Source: Corynebacterium pygosceleis
GTDB lineage: Bacteria; Actinomycetota; Actinomycetes; Mycobacteriales; Mycobacteriaceae
Length of the DNA: 64,000 nucleotides
Reading direction: 5' to 3'
NCBI RefSeq assembly: GCF_016595275.2
Contig: NZ_JAENIQ020000001.1
Location: forward strand, 248,001 to 312,000
Part shown: one piece after another, positions 29,435 to 39,669 of the stretch
Position numbering within the stretch: the stretch's first letter is position 1
Layout: each line of letters opens with the position of its first letter
Made by a program: the position numbers and the translations under genes
Notes under the pieces: model-generated
Database searches by the model: none
Seen by the model: only the letters and a program-made list of their open reading frames with translations
Told to the model about the DNA's origin: nothing

Positions 29435-30663
29435 GGCGTCTCACCGTGTTCCTCGGAACCGTCGCGTTCCTCCACGCCGCGCAGTTCATCGCGGGCGCCG
29501 ATCCTCCGCCGGTTCCGGTTCCTCCCGATCCCGGCTGCGCGGCCACCGTCCCCGCGGCACCGGGGGATGTCCCGGGCGCGGACGACACACCGGATTCCCT
29601 GGAGAGGGCGCACCAGTTCGCCACCGGTGCCGGTGTCCGTGTCGCGGTCATCGACACCGGCGTAGCACCGCACCCACGTCTTCCCCGGGTGATCCCCGGT
29701 GGTGATCTCGTCGTCCTCCGGGAGCACCGACCGGATGCCCCTCCACCGCCCGATGGTGCACTCGACGACTGCGACGCTCACGGCACGATCGTCGCGGGAA
29801 TACTCGCCGCGCGGCCCTCCCCCGACGACGGGATCGTCGGGGTGGCTCCGGGGGTCGACCTCGTCAGCATCCGGCAGACCAGCACCCGCAGGGCAACGGA
29901 GACGGTCGGGGCGGGTGGCAGCCTCGCCTCCCTCACCGACGCCGTCAACCTGGCGCTCGACCAGGGGGCCCGTGTCATCAACGTGTCCCTGACCAGTTGT
30001 CTTTCCCCTGAGGCCGTCGGGAAGGTGGACACGGACGCCTTCGATTACGCCCTCGCGCGGGCCGAGGAACTCGGGGTCGTGGTCGTCGCAGCAGCGGGTA
30101 ATGCGGGTGACCGGTGCCCTCCCGGCAGCGTCGTTCTTCCGGCCCACAGGCCGACGGTCATTTCGGTGTCCGCCATCGACACACCGCACACCGTCGCCGA
30201 CTATTCCGTCGCCGGTCCCGGGCCGCTGCTGTCCGCGCCGGGCCGGGTTCCCGTCGCACTGTCTCCCCGGGGCCCGGGATTCGTCGTGGGGGTCGCGGAG
30301 CGGTCCGGCACAGGTGTCTTCGAGGGGACGAGTTTCGCGGCACCGGTGGTCAGTGGAACCGCAGCCCTGCTGATCGAACTGCACCCCACCGATTCAGCCG
30401 CAGGTATCCGTGCCCGGATCGCGGCGGCAGTCGATCCTGCGACCGGCACGGTGGATCCCGCGACCGTGATCACCCATGTCCCCGCGGACTACCGGGGTAT
30501 CCCGCACCCCGTCAGTGTCGCCACACCGATCGAGCCCCCCACCGGTATCCGGGAAAGGTCACTGTCCACCGTCACCATTCTGCTGGTCGTTGTCGGTGTC
30601 GCGCTGATCGTCAGGTACGCGGGGGCCCGACGCCGCCGGGTTCGCGGACGTGTGGATCAGTAG
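29431..30663 (+). CDS. mycP: Type VII secretion-associated serine protease mycosin (MycP, ESX-4)
   Basis: 410-residue subtilisin-family protease. Signal peptide 1-22, catalytic D75 (VAVIDTGV), H117 (DAHGTIVAG), oxyanion N224 (AAAGNAGD) and S301 (GTSFAAPVVSG), then a C-terminal membrane anchor (LSTVTILLVVVGVALIV) and an Arg-rich cytoplasmic end. All catalytic residues are intact. Mycosins stabilise the ESX membrane complex and process substrates on the outer face of the membrane. The 3' end overlaps the convergent eccB gene by 7 bases. Confidence 0.96.
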   Translation: MRRLTVFLGTVAFLHAAQFIAGADPPPVPVPPDPGCAATVPAAPGDVPGADDTPDSLERAHQFATGAGVRVAVIDTGVAPHPRLPRVIPGGDLVVLREHRPDAPPPPDGALDDCDAHGTIVAGILAARPSPDDGIVGVAPGVDLVSIRQTSTRRATETVGAGGSLASLTDAVNLALDQGARVINVSLTSCLSPEAVGKVDTDAFDYALARAEELGVVVVAAAGNAGDRCPPGSVVLPAHRPTVISVSAIDTPHTVADYSVAGPGPLLSAPGRVPVALSPRGPGFVVGVAERSGTGVFEGTSFAAPVVSGTAALLIELHPTDSAAGIRARIAAAVDPATGTVDPATVITHVPADYRGIPHPVSVATPIEPPTGIRERSLSTVTILLVVVGVALIVRYAGARRRRVRGRVDQ

Positions 30664-31925
30664 CGTGGTTCGAGCGCCCTGTCCCGGGTCAGTGCCTCGC
30701 CGGCGGGTAACAGCCTGATGATCGGCCAGGGGGCGGGTGAGGGCTCCCTGACACCGATGACCCCGAGCTCCTCCACACCACCGACGGGGTGCCTGAGGCC
30801 ACTGTCAGACACCAGGTAGTGTCCGTGGCCGGTGTCCACACCGATGCCGTTGACGAGAACCGACGCATAGCGGGTGGCGACGGAGTCACCGGACAGCGCC
30901 ACCCCCGCGCCCGTCACGTAGATTCCGGTGGCACCGGCTTCCTCCGTAGAGGTGTCGACGACCCCCAGACGGCCGACGTCACCGACCGCACAGACCGTGA
31001 CCGCCCGGGGATCGAGCCAATCCAGATCCGTCCGGGGGAGCCTGATGTCCTCCGGGGACGCATCGGGGCGTGCCGCCGGGCCGTCCTGCGGAACCGCACG
31101 CTCCGAGGCCCCGAGGTCGAGGAGTATCCCCCGTTGCAGGGGAGTCACCGGCAGTATCCCGTCCGGGCGCAGCAGCCAGGATTCCCGGCCGTTTCCGAGC
31201 AGCACCCCGGAGTTCGGCGGCCGTACGTAACGGGGCAGTTCCCGGATCGCGTTGAGGATCTCAGGTGGGGGGTCCCAGGTCGGGGTGTGCGGACTGATGC
31301 CGAGACGTCGCCGCAGCACCCTGCCGAATCTCGTCGACGGATCGGGAAGGGTTGTCCTCCCCTCCGCGGTGATCACGTGTTCGACCCCGTTGACCCGCGC
31401 CAGCACCCCGGAACCGGGCGAGGGCTCCGCGGGCGGTGGCCCGACGGTGACCGTGATGTCCGTGGCCGACTGGCACACACCCCAGACCAGACCATCGGGA
31501 ACCTCGTCCGCGACGGGCCCCGGAGCTCCGGGTATCCCCACCGGTACACCACGTTCCATTCCGGAGAGCACGGAATCAGCCGCCGCGACGGGTTCCACGG
31601 CCGATCCCGCGATCAAGCGGGCGGAGGTGAGGTTGCCGACGGGGTGGAGCTTCCCGTCCACCCGGGAGTACAGCGCACCCGATTCAGCCCTGACGACCGC
31701 GGCATCACCCGGGTCGGGTTCGGGGACGAAAACCGCCATCGCACCGGCGGCGAGGCCCGCGAGCACACATCCCGCGACGCCGAAGAGAATCCCCCTGCGG
31801 CGACGTCCGAGCGGGTCATGTATCAGACGGGTGTCACCGGTGACGAGACCGTGTTCGAGCCGTCGGACGAGAAACTTGTGGCCGCTGACCTGTGCACGGG
31901 TGGTCGGAAGCGGGAACCGGTTCAT
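30657..31925 (-). CDS. eccB: Type VII secretion protein EccB (ESX-4)
   Basis: 422 residues. The short cytoplasmic N-terminus (TTRAQVSGHKFLVRRLEHGLVTGD, an EccB signature) is followed by one membrane helix (about 46-67) and a large periplasmic domain with the family's repeat-like strands. A cysteine pair (WGVCQS, VTVCAVGD) probably forms the conserved disulfide. EccB sits on the outer face of the ESX core complex. Transcribed toward mycP, so eccB has its own promoter in the 227 bases upstream. Confidence 0.95.
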   Translation of the reverse strand: MNRFPLPTTRAQVSGHKFLVRRLEHGLVTGDTRLIHDPLGRRRRGILFGVAGCVLAGLAAGAMAVFVPEPDPGDAAVVRAESGALYSRVDGKLHPVGNLTSARLIAGSAVEPVAAADSVLSGMERGVPVGIPGAPGPVADEVPDGLVWGVCQSATDITVTVGPPPAEPSPGSGVLARVNGVEHVITAEGRTTLPDPSTRFGRVLRRRLGISPHTPTWDPPPEILNAIRELPRYVRPPNSGVLLGNGRESWLLRPDGILPVTPLQRGILLDLGASERAVPQDGPAARPDASPEDIRLPRTDLDWLDPRAVTVCAVGDVGRLGVVDTSTEEAGATGIYVTGAGVALSGDSVATRYASVLVNGIGVDTGHGHYLVSDSGLRHPVGGVEELGVIGVREPSPAPWPIIRLLPAGEALTRDRALEPRY

Positions 31926-32152
31926 CAGGGGACTCCAAGGGCGGGGACATCACGGACGGGGACACGTCGGAGAACGGGGCCCGTGCCCGTACGCCCTTGA
32001 TCGCGCGGTCACCGGCTGAACCGGAAGATCCCCCGCTTCCCGTCCCCGGATCACCGCAGAATCGGGAAAGCGCCCGTATCCGACCTTCCGGACACCATAC
32101 TATCGGAGTTGAAGCAATCCCGGTACGCCCACTTTTCCGCCGACACCCCGGG

Positions 32153-34714
32153 TCACCCGGCCGCGGCGGCCGACTCCCGCATCTCCTTCTCCAGTTCAGA
32201 CTCGAAGTGTTCGACCGGACCCCGGAGGGCTCTGCTCGGCCGGTGGTGGTACGGGCGCAGTCCGTCACCGGAACCGGCCGGCGAAACACCGGCCTCAGCG
32301 CGGGTCGGCAGTGGGGGCAGTGGCTCGGGTGAGTTCCCCGGGGCACGCATACGGTCCAGCTCCGAATCGGTGAACCACTCGTTGACCGCGTAGATCGAGA
32401 CCTGGCGATCCTTGTACACGGGCGTGACCCCCGGTGTGTTCCAGAGTTCGACCTCCATCTCCGGGATCGGTTCCTGGAACGCCCAGAAGTTCGGCGGAGA
32501 CACGTAGATGTAGTGGACGTTGAGGATCTGTGCCGCCCGGTCGACCTCGTTCTCCATGTCGGGGTGACCCAGATTTCCGGTTCCGAGCTCATTCGGATTC
32601 CAGAACATCCGGTTCGTCGCACTGTTCGGGGACACCGTCGGCCACAGATAGTGCCTGAAGACGTTCGGAAGACCGTTGTACGGGTACATCCAACCCGAAC
32701 CGTCGGCGGGATTGCTCATGATCGTTCCCTCGTACGCCAGCGGTTGTTCCGCCAACCACCGGTACGCCTTCAGGTCCGTCGAATCGACCATACGTCCGTC
32801 CCGTGCCGCACCGATCGCGAACTCCGGGACGACCCGCATCTCGTCCTCGGCTTCCTGCACCAGGAGGAACCCGCCGAGGAGCGCAACCACGACGCACAGG
32901 GGTGCCGATACTGGCGCGAGGCGCCGAACCGGGCCGAGCAGGACCAGCCTCCCGACGGTGGCGAGCGCCACCGCGGCAGCGGCGGCGGTGAACATCGCCA
33001 CGGGCATCACCAGACGGTGCGGGGTGTTGTAGTGCAGTGAACCGATCTGCGTCGCCGCACCGGTCCACCACGTGTCCTCGAAGGGGAACAGGGAGTTGAC
33101 CGTGACCACCACACTGACGAACCAGAACAACGGGGCCCAGATGTTCCGCCGCCACCCGATCAGAATCACCCCACCGACCGCGGCCGCCCAGAGCAGTGGC
33201 TCGTTGACGCCGAAATCACCCGCGTGCCGGGTCTGCATCTGGATCGCGACCCACCAGGACTCACTCCGGGTGAGGTCCTCGTAGGCGACGAAGGACTTGA
33301 CCTCCTCACTCTGGCCCAGTCCGGTGAGGATCTGGGGCAGGAGGATCAACGTCCCCGCGATACCCGTCGCCGCCAGGACGGCGAGATCCCGGACCCGGAA
33401 CGAGATGTGCTCCAGCCGGGTCGTGGGTCGGTGCGCCGGCCGCCACAACAGGTCGAGCAGCCACCACAGCCCGAGAACGAGGATGACGATCGTGGCGGCG
33501 GACGGGTGGGTCTCCACCATGCCGACGAACACCAGGGCGGCGGCGAACGCACGGACCGGCGCAGCCGGGACGGACATGAACAGTCCGAGGACGATGAAGG
33601 CCATCCCGACCGCCGCGAGATAGGGCCACGCCCCGACGTAGTACCCCACCCAGTAGAGGACGGGCATGGGGGCCACGATGATCGCGGCGAAACCGGCGGC
33701 GATCTGCGCGGTCAGGCCACGGTTCCCCAGGAGACGCCAGGCGAGTACGGCGGCGGCGAGCGGGAGCAGCAGTGCCGGCAGGACGACGGACGTCAGGTTT
33801 ATCGCCGCGATCCCGGACATGCCGGTCAGCTCCCGCACGAGCGCGGCACCCGCGTGCCACGCCGTCGGATAGAACAGCAGCTCCCGCGATTCGGTGTTCT
33901 GGAGTTCCCCCATTCTCGTGGGGGACGCGACACCGGTCTCCTGGATGAAACGGACGACACTCGCGTGCCAGTGCACGTCCCATCCCTGGAAGATGTTCTC
34001 GAGTCCGTAACGCGCCTCCCGGAGCAGTCCGAGACTCCGCGAGACGAGAAGGACGAAGGAGACCAGTACCCCGGTGCCGGGGAGGACCCACACAGGGTCG
34101 AACAACGAACCGGCGAGCCAGCGTTCCTCCCGTTTCCGGGACCGTTCCCGGGTGTCCTCCATACTCCGGACACTGGGTTCCGCCGGGATCTCCTGTGGCG
34201 TACGGCGTATGGTACCGCCCTCCCCCGTGGTCTCCCGGGATTCAGGGGTGTCCGCCGGCGCCACCGGTGCTCCCACGGAATCCCCGGCACCGGTTGCAGC
34301 GGCTGGCGGTGTGGCGGGAGATGAGGATTCGGTCGCCGGGTTCCGGTCGGCCTCCACGACGGTCGGTTCCTCCGGAGGAGACTCCACCGTCACGGATCCA
34401 TCGGCACCGTCCGGGTCCTCCGTAGCCGCTCTTCTCCGTGCACGGTCCCTCCTCCGTCGAGTGACGGCGAGGGCACCGAGCCTCCAGCATCCCGCGAGCA
34501 TGATGATGAACACGGTGAAGACGCTGACACTGCGCGCATCATAGGCGTAGGGTGTCAGCCCGTAGAACCAGGCCGCGAGTCCGTAGATGCCGAAGCTGGC
34601 CGGAATCGACGCCGCAGCCGCCCAGGGCGCACGGACACCGGAGACACGGCAGGTGAGGAAGCCCGGCACGGTGAACACCAGAACTGCGACCAGTACTGCC
34701 TGGTACATGTCCAT
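32153..34714 (-). CDS. Large polytopic membrane protein (DUF6541-like, GT-C glycosyltransferase-type topology)
   Basis: 853 residues from ATG 34714 (MDMYQAVL); GTG 34726 is an alternative. Three N-terminal helices are followed by a Pro/Glu/Thr-rich cytoplasmic insert (about 90-195), then about ten more helices and a soluble C-domain (DLKAYRWLAEQP... WMYPYNG). Loops rich in W, H, D and E (ENIFQGWDVHWHASVVRF) recall GT-C polyprenyl-phosphate sugar transferases, and the C-domain resembles families now called DUF6541. An envelope glycan or arabinogalactan role is plausible but unproven. Ends 227 bases from eccB and runs toward it. Confidence 0.7.
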   Translation of the reverse strand: MDMYQAVLVAVLVFTVPGFLTCRVSGVRAPWAAAASIPASFGIYGLAAWFYGLTPYAYDARSVSVFTVFIIMLAGCWRLGALAVTRRRRDRARRRAATEDPDGADGSVTVESPPEEPTVVEADRNPATESSSPATPPAAATGAGDSVGAPVAPADTPESRETTGEGGTIRRTPQEIPAEPSVRSMEDTRERSRKREERWLAGSLFDPVWVLPGTGVLVSFVLLVSRSLGLLREARYGLENIFQGWDVHWHASVVRFIQETGVASPTRMGELQNTESRELLFYPTAWHAGAALVRELTGMSGIAAINLTSVVLPALLLPLAAAVLAWRLLGNRGLTAQIAAGFAAIIVAPMPVLYWVGYYVGAWPYLAAVGMAFIVLGLFMSVPAAPVRAFAAALVFVGMVETHPSAATIVILVLGLWWLLDLLWRPAHRPTTRLEHISFRVRDLAVLAATGIAGTLILLPQILTGLGQSEEVKSFVAYEDLTRSESWWVAIQMQTRHAGDFGVNEPLLWAAAVGGVILIGWRRNIWAPLFWFVSVVVTVNSLFPFEDTWWTGAATQIGSLHYNTPHRLVMPVAMFTAAAAAVALATVGRLVLLGPVRRLAPVSAPLCVVVALLGGFLLVQEAEDEMRVVPEFAIGAARDGRMVDSTDLKAYRWLAEQPLAYEGTIMSNPADGSGWMYPYNGLPNVFRHYLWPTVSPNSATNRMFWNPNELGTGNLGHPDMENEVDRAAQILNVHYIYVSPPNFWAFQEPIPEMEVELWNTPGVTPVYKDRQVSIYAVNEWFTDSELDRMRAPGNSPEPLPPLPTRAEAGVSPAGSGDGLRPYHHRPSRALRGPVEHFESELEKEMRESAAAAG

Positions 34715-34830
34715 GGGGTGCCCCACCTCTCCTTTCCGGTCTCTCTGTGTCCACCTCTCAGGGTGACTGCCGTGCCGCCGGGTCCGGGCGGCGCAGGCCC
34801 GCCCGCCGAACGACGTTCAACCACCAGAGT

Positions 34831-35835
34831 CTAGCTGTCTCCGGCCGCCTCGCCCGCAGGACGCGCGCCGGTGTGCTGTGCGTCGGGACCCGGCCCCTCG
34901 AAGTGGGGGTTTCCCTCGGGACATCCCTTCCCGCGCGCACGGTGTTCCTCCCCTTCCAGGACGCGGACGCCCCGCGTCTGTTCGGCCCTCTCGGCGAGTT
35001 CCCCGTCGTCGGGGTAGTCGACGGCCACGAGGGTCAGACCGTTCGCCGGGGCCACCGGCACCAGCGGGGATCGACTTCGTTCCGCGAGGAGCCCGCCGGT
35101 GAATCCCGCGGGTCGTCGTCCCTCGCCGACCGCCAGGCAGGCACCGACCAGCGACCGGACCATAGACCAGCAGAAGGCGTCCGCCGTGACCTCCGCGAGG
35201 TACAGCTGGGGTTCCGCCGGCGTGGAGATGTCACGCCAGGTGAACGCCTGAAGATCACGGACGGTCGTCGCCCCGGCTCTGGCACGGCAGAACGCCGCGA
35301 AGTCGTTGAGGCCCGTGAGTACCTCGGCGGCGTCCTGCATCGCCGCGACGTCCACGTTCCGCGGCCAGTGTGCGGTGTCCCGCGCACGGAGCGGGAGCGC
35401 TCCCCTGGCGTGCGTCGTCACCCGGTAGACGTAGTGCCTGCGGAGTGCCGAGAAACGGGCGTCGAATCCCTCCGGGGCGCGGGTGCAGCGATGTATCCGG
35501 ACATCCGGGGGGAGCAGTTTCGCGAGTCTCCGTACCAGCGTCGAGGGATCGTCCCCGATGGAGCGGGTGCCGAGAGCTGCTGCGGGTACATCCAGGTGTG
35601 CGACCTGGCCCGTGGCGTGGACTCCCGCATCGGTTCTCCCGGCCACGGTCAGTTTCGCCGGAAACCGGAGGATCTTGGACAACGCGTCCTCGAGGGATCC
35701 CTGCACCGTCCGCAGTTCCACGCCACCGGCGGGTTTCTGCCGCGCCCAGCCGTGGAAGTCCGTTCCGTCATAGGCGAGATCGAGACGGAGCCGGATCGGT
35801 TCGGTCGGGTCGGGGGGTGAGGTCGGATCGGTCAC
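34831..35835 (-). CDS. truA: tRNA pseudouridine(38-40) synthase TruA
   Basis: 334 residues from GTG 35835. [14 protein letters not shown] and the catalytic loop [18 protein letters not shown] (the RTDAGVHA aspartate) define TruA. VDGYRYRV-type strand and SMVRSLVG are also present. Modifies U38-40 in tRNA anticodon arms. The last ~45 residues ([12 protein letters not shown]...) extend beyond the family domain and look disordered. Downstream of rplQ as in mycobacteria, but two hairpins separate them. Confidence 0.93.
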   Translation of the reverse strand: MTDPTSPPDPTEPIRLRLDLAYDGTDFHGWARQKPAGGVELRTVQGSLEDALSKILRFPAKLTVAGRTDAGVHATGQVAHLDVPAAALGTRSIGDDPSTLVRRLAKLLPPDVRIHRCTRAPEGFDARFSALRRHYVYRVTTHARGALPLRARDTAHWPRNVDVAAMQDAAEVLTGLNDFAAFCRARAGATTVRDLQAFTWRDISTPAEPQLYLAEVTADAFCWSMVRSLVGACLAVGEGRRPAGFTGGLLAERSRSPLVPVAPANGLTLVAVDYPDDGELAERAEQTRGVRVLEGEEHRARGKGCPEGNPHFEGPGPDAQHTGARPAGEAAGDS

Positions 35836-35914
35836 AGCGGATGAGTCTACCGCCACGGGTCGCCGCGGGCGGATACCGGGAGACTGGCCGCGGACACCCC
35901 GTGAAACGCCGGAA

Positions 35915-35989
35915 CCCACGACACCGTTCCCCTGACGGGGACCGTGATCGTGGGTTCTCGGTTGTGGCCGGCCCGGGTTGGGGCCGGCC
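35915..35989 (-). terminator. Two hairpins ending the rpsM-rpsK-rpsD-rpoA-rplQ transcript
   Basis: Nearest the rplQ stop, GGCCGGCCC (35966-35974) pairs perfectly with GGGCCGGCC (35981-35989). A second longer imperfect hairpin spans 35915-35954 with outer arms CCCACGA and TCGTGGG. Placed between rplQ and truA on the same strand. Confidence 0.6.
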
Positions 35990-36000
35990 GGGGAAGGGAA

Positions 36001-36552
36001 CTACTTCTCTTCCTCGGCCTTCTCGGGCTCGGCTTCAGCCTCGGCCGGGGTGGTGGCCTCGTCCTGCTCGGCCTCGGCGGCCTCTTCGGCGGCCTGGGCG
36101 TCGGTGGACTCGTCGGCCTCGACCTCGACGACCTCTTCCTCGGCCTTCTTGGAGGCTGCTGCGCGGGCGGCACGGGTGGCCTCCGCGGAGACGGTCTCCT
36201 CGAGGACGAGCGAGATCTGGCTCATCGGGGCGTTGTCGCCCTTACGGTTCTCGAGCTTGATGATGCGGGTGTAGCCACCATCGCGGTTCTCGAACTTCGG
36301 TGCCAGTTCATTGAACAGGTACGCGACGACGTCCTTCTGGTTGACGAGCTTCAGGACGTTGCGGCGGTCGGCGACGGTGCCGCTCTTGGCCTTGGTGATG
36401 ATCTTCTCTGCGTAGGGACGAAGCAGCTTCGCCTTGGCATCGGTGGTCTTGATAGCGCCGTGCTCGAACAGCTGGGCAGCGAGATTCGCCAGGATCTTCT
36501 TCTGGTGCTGCGCCGAACCGCCGAAACGGGCGCCCTTCTTGGGCTTGGGCAT
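36001..36552 (-). CDS. rplQ: 50S ribosomal protein L17
   Basis: 183 residues. Residues 1-120 are L17 ([32 protein letters not shown], then GGYTRIIKL). Residues 125-183 are an acidic Ala/Glu tail absent in E. coli L17 (127 residues) but usual in corynebacteria and mycobacteria. Last gene of the rpoA operon, 96 bases after rpoA. Confidence 0.96.
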   Translation of the reverse strand: MPKPKKGARFGGSAQHQKKILANLAAQLFEHGAIKTTDAKAKLLRPYAEKIITKAKSGTVADRRNVLKLVNQKDVVAYLFNELAPKFENRDGGYTRIIKLENRKGDNAPMSQISLVLEETVSAEATRAARAAASKKAEEEVVEVEADESTDAQAAEEAAEAEQDEATTPAEAEAEPEKAEEEK

Positions 36553-36647
36553 TGGGGGTACTCCTCGTGTACGTGTGTGTGAGCGCGGCGGCCGTGGTCC
36601 GCCGGTCTATCCGACCGACGGGGCCGCCTGGGCGTGCTACCCGGGTT

Positions 36648-37664
36648 TTACTCGGAATCGTCGCCGTCGACGTCGATGAAGTCACCGGTCTCGGCGTCGT
36701 ATCCCTCGATGGTGGAGGGATCGAAGTCCTCGGGGGCGTCCTTCAGTGTCAGGCCCAGGTTGGCCAGCTTGATCTTCACTTCGTTGATCGACTTCTGACC
36801 GAAGTTACGGATGTCGAGGAGATCGGACTCGGTGCACTCAGCGAGTTCACCGACGGTGTGGATCTCCTGACGCTTCAGGCAGTTGTAGGAACGAACGGAG
36901 AAGTTCAGGTCCTCGATGGCCATGCTGTAGTTGGCGTTCGTCTCGGTCTCCTGGGTGGAGGGGCCGAGATCGATGCCCTCAGCGTTGGTGTTCAGCTCGC
37001 GGGCGAGACCGAACAGCTCAACCAGGGTCTTGCCTGCCGACGCGAGAGCGTCACGGGCGGTGATGGAGTTCTTCGTCTCGACATCGATGACCAGCTTGTC
37101 GAAGTCCGTGCGCTGGGCGACACGGGTGGCCTCGACCTTGTAGCTGACCTTGAGCACCGGTGAGTAGATCTGGTCCACGGGGATGCGGCCGATCTCTCCG
37201 GTGTCACCGGTCAGGGTTGCGGGAACGTAACCGCGCCCACGCTCCACGACCAGTTCGATGTCGATCTTGCCCTGCTCATTCAGGGTGGCGATGTGGAGCT
37301 CCGGGTTGTGGACCTCCACGCCCGCCGGCGGCTCGATGTCGGCTGCGGTGACCTCGCCGGGACCTTCCTTGCGGAGGTACATGACGACGGGGTCGACCGA
37401 GTCGGAGGACAGCACGAGTCCCTTGATGTTGAGGATGATGTCGCTGACATCCTCCTTGACACCAGAGATCGTGGTGAACTCGTGGAGAACGCCCTCGATC
37501 TTCACGCTGGTGACCGCGGCGCCCGGGATGGACGACAGCAGGGTCCTGCGCAGAGAGTTTCCGAGGGTGTAACCGAAGCCCGGTTCCAGCGGTTCAATGG
37601 TGAAGCGGGAACGGGAGGAGTCGATGTACTCCTCGTTGAGCTCCGGACGCTTTGAGATGAGCAT
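36648..37664 (-). CDS. rpoA: DNA-directed RNA polymerase subunit alpha
   Basis: 338 residues. N-domain (1-230) with [31 protein letters not shown], which dimerises and nucleates polymerase assembly. C-domain (about 250-320) with [24 protein letters not shown], which contacts UP elements and activators. An acidic tail follows. ATG 37664 and length are standard. 155 bases separate it from rpsD upstream. Confidence 0.97.
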   Translation of the reverse strand: MLISKRPELNEEYIDSSRSRFTIEPLEPGFGYTLGNSLRRTLLSSIPGAAVTSVKIEGVLHEFTTISGVKEDVSDIILNIKGLVLSSDSVDPVVMYLRKEGPGEVTAADIEPPAGVEVHNPELHIATLNEQGKIDIELVVERGRGYVPATLTGDTGEIGRIPVDQIYSPVLKVSYKVEATRVAQRTDFDKLVIDVETKNSITARDALASAGKTLVELFGLARELNTNAEGIDLGPSTQETETNANYSMAIEDLNFSVRSYNCLKRQEIHTVGELAECTESDLLDIRNFGQKSINEVKIKLANLGLTLKDAPEDFDPSTIEGYDAETGDFIDVDGDDSE

Positions 37665-37819
37665 TGCTTGAAGATCTCCTTCTGTGACGCCCGCTATTTG
37701 ACGTCAGTAGGCAGACGATATGACGGTGTGGACGAATCCACGAGACGGTTCCCGCGACCCCGTTGTCCCCGCACCGTCGGAGGACGGTCGGTGGAACGGG
37801 TTGCGCGGGATGAACCGGC

Positions 37820-38425
37820 TTACTTCGAGTAGAACTCGACGATGAGCTGCTCCTGAAGCGGCACATCGATCTGGGCACGCTCGGGCAGCTGGTGCACGAG
37901 GATGCGCAGGGTGTCGGGAACAACCTGGAGCCAGGCCGGAACGACGGAATCGACGAGGCGATCCTGTGCGTCCTCGAACCACTCCATCTTCCGGGACTTC
38001 GGACGGACATCGATGATGTCGTACTGCGAGACCTGGAAGGACGGAACGTTGACCTTCTTGTTGTTCACGGTGAAGTGACCGTGGGAGACCAGCTGGCGTG
38101 CCTGACGACGGGTACGCGCGAGGCCAGCGCGGTAGACCACGTTGTCCAGGCGGGACTCGAGCAGGATGACCAGGTTGTCGCCGGTCTTGCCGGGGCGACG
38201 GTTCGCCTCGGCGTAGTAGCGGCGGAACTGCTTCTCCATGACGCCGTAGGTGAAGCGGGCCTTCTGCTTCTCCTGGAGCTGGAGCAGGTACTCCGACTCC
38301 TTGATGCGTGCGCGTCCCGCCTGTCCCGGGGGGTACGGGCGGCGCTCGAACGCCATGTCCCCGCCGACGAGGTCGACGCGGAGACGGCGGGATTTACGGG
38401 TGACTGGGCCGGTATAACGAGCCAT
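37820..38425 (-). CDS. rpsD: 30S ribosomal protein S4
   Basis: 201 residues, standard. MARYTGPVTRKSRRLRVDL begins the protein and the S4 RNA-binding domain ESRLDNVVYRAGLARTRRQARQLVSHGHFTVN is intact. A primary 16S binder. No zinc-binding cysteines, so the zinc-free form. Lies between rpsK (23 bases) and rpoA. Confidence 0.97.
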   Translation of the reverse strand: MARYTGPVTRKSRRLRVDLVGGDMAFERRPYPPGQAGRARIKESEYLLQLQEKQKARFTYGVMEKQFRRYYAEANRRPGKTGDNLVILLESRLDNVVYRAGLARTRRQARQLVSHGHFTVNNKKVNVPSFQVSQYDIIDVRPKSRKMEWFEDAQDRLVDSVVPAWLQVVPDTLRILVHQLPERAQIDVPLQEQLIVEFYSK

Positions 38426-38448
38426 AGTGTGTCTGTTTCCTTTCCCTG

Positions 38449-38853
38449 CTAGACGCGGCGACGCTTCGGCGGACGGCAGCCGTTGTGGGGCTGCGGCGTC
38501 ACGTCGGTGATCTGGCCAACCTCAAGGCCGGCGGCCGAGAGGGAACGGATAGCGGTTTCGCGGCCCGAGCCCGGGCCCTTGACGTAGACGTCGACCTTCT
38601 TCATGCCGTGTTCCATCGCCTTGCGGGCGGCGCTTTCGGCAGCCATCTGGGCGGCGAAGGGAGTCGACTTACGCGATCCCTTGAAGCCCACGTGGCCGGA
38701 GGAGGCCCACGAGATGACGGCACCATTGGGGTCCGTGATGGACACGATGGTGTTGTTGAAGGTGGACTTGATGTGTGCGGCGCCGTGCGCCACGTTCTTC
38801 TTTACGACGCGGCGGCCAGAGCGGCGCGCGCCAGAGCGTGCTTTAGGAGGCAT
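38449..38853 (-). CDS. rpsK: 30S ribosomal protein S11
   Basis: 134 residues. [36 protein letters not shown], and the end [19 protein letters not shown] are diagnostic of S11. It forms the platform of the 30S subunit. Three bases separate it from the rpsM stop, so the two are tightly coupled. Confidence 0.97.
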   Translation of the reverse strand: MPPKARSGARRSGRRVVKKNVAHGAAHIKSTFNNTIVSITDPNGAVISWASSGHVGFKGSRKSTPFAAQMAAESAARKAMEHGMKKVDVYVKGPGSGRETAIRSLSAAGLEVGQITDVTPQPHNGCRPPKRRRV

Positions 38854-38856
38854 GAG

Positions 38857-39225
38857 TTACTTCTTCTTTCCGGCGATCGTCTTCTTCGGACCCTTACGCG
38901 TACGCGCGTTGGTCTTGGTGCGCTGGCCACGGACGGGAAGTCCGCGACGGTGACGGAGACCCTGGTAGCAACCGATCTCGATCTTGCGGCGGATGTCCGC
39001 CTGAACCTGACGGCGGAGGTCACCCTCGACCTTCCAGGTCGCTTCGATCACGTCACGGAGAGCGGCGATCTGCTCATCGGTGAGGTTGTCGGTGCGCAGG
39101 TCCGGAGAGACGCCGGTCTCTTCCAGCAGCTTCTTGGCTCGGGCGGGCCCGATGCCGTAAATGTAGGTCAGAGCGACCTCCATGCGCTTGTTGCGCGGGA
39201 GGTCAACTCCAGCAAGGCGTGCCAT
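38857..39225 (-). CDS. rpsM: 30S ribosomal protein S13
   Basis: 122 residues from ATG 39225 ([20 protein letters not shown]). The helix-two-turn-helix body and the tail [31 protein letters not shown] are intact. Contacts tRNA and the 50S head bridge. No rpmJ gene lies between it and infA, unlike in mycobacteria; 222 non-coding bases separate them instead. Confidence 0.97.
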   Translation of the reverse strand: MARLAGVDLPRNKRMEVALTYIYGIGPARAKKLLEETGVSPDLRTDNLTDEQIAALRDVIEATWKVEGDLRRQVQADIRRKIEIGCYQGLRHRRGLPVRGQRTKTNARTRKGPKKTIAGKKK

Positions 39226-39331
39226 ATGGCAGTTTCCTTCCGGTTGGTCCGGTGGTTTTCCCCACACCCGTCCCCGTCTGCTGATGCTTCGTCCGGGCGG
39301 ATGCCGGAAAGTGGATCAGGGATACACGGGG

Positions 39332-39365
39332 CTTCGGCCACCGATGCCGAAGGTGCATGATGCAC
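39332..39365. promoter_or_regulatory. Hairpin and 13-base palindrome in the infA-rpsM interval
   Basis: CTTCGGC (39332-39338) pairs with GCCGAAG (39346-39352), directly followed by the perfect odd palindrome GTGCAT-G-ATGCAC (39353-39365). Could end the infA transcript or act in the rpsM leader. Confidence 0.35.
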
Positions 39366-39447
39366 GTGCCACGGAGCGGTTTGACGTCGGTTCCGGGGAA
39401 CCGGCGCAGCGCGGGACACGTGCGGTGAGTGTGGAGGCTGATGGTCT

Positions 39448-39669
39448 TTACTTGTAGCGGTAGACGATGCGGCCGCGGGTCAGGTCGTAGGGGCTCAGAG
39501 CCACGACGACGCGATCCTCCGGCAGAATACGGATGTAGTGCTGGCGCATCTTGCCGCTGATGTGTGCAAGAACCTTGTGCCCGTTGTCGAGTTCGACACG
39601 GAACATCGCGTTCGGCAGGGGCTCGACGACGCGGCCCTCAACCTCGATGGCGCCTTCCTTCTTAGCCAT
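39448..39669 (-). CDS. infA: Translation initiation factor IF-1
   Basis: 73 residues from ATG 39669 ([16 protein letters not shown]). OB-fold with the diagnostic [33 protein letters not shown] segment and [12 protein letters not shown] end. Binds the 30S A site during initiation. Monocistronic-looking: 222 bases before rpsM and 214 after the L,D-transpeptidase terminator. Confidence 0.97.
   Translation of the reverse strand: MAKKEGAIEVEGRVVEPLPNAMFRVELDNGHKVLAHISGKMRQHYIRILPEDRVVVALSPYDLTRGRIVYRYK

Noticed and set aside
28834..30384. 516-codon minus-strand frame over eccD/mycP
   Set aside because: Antisense to two clearly identified ESX-4 genes; no domain.
39226..39447. Search for rpmJ (L36) between infA and rpsM
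   Set aside because: No short Lys/Arg/Cys-rich frame of the L36 type is present in this interval.
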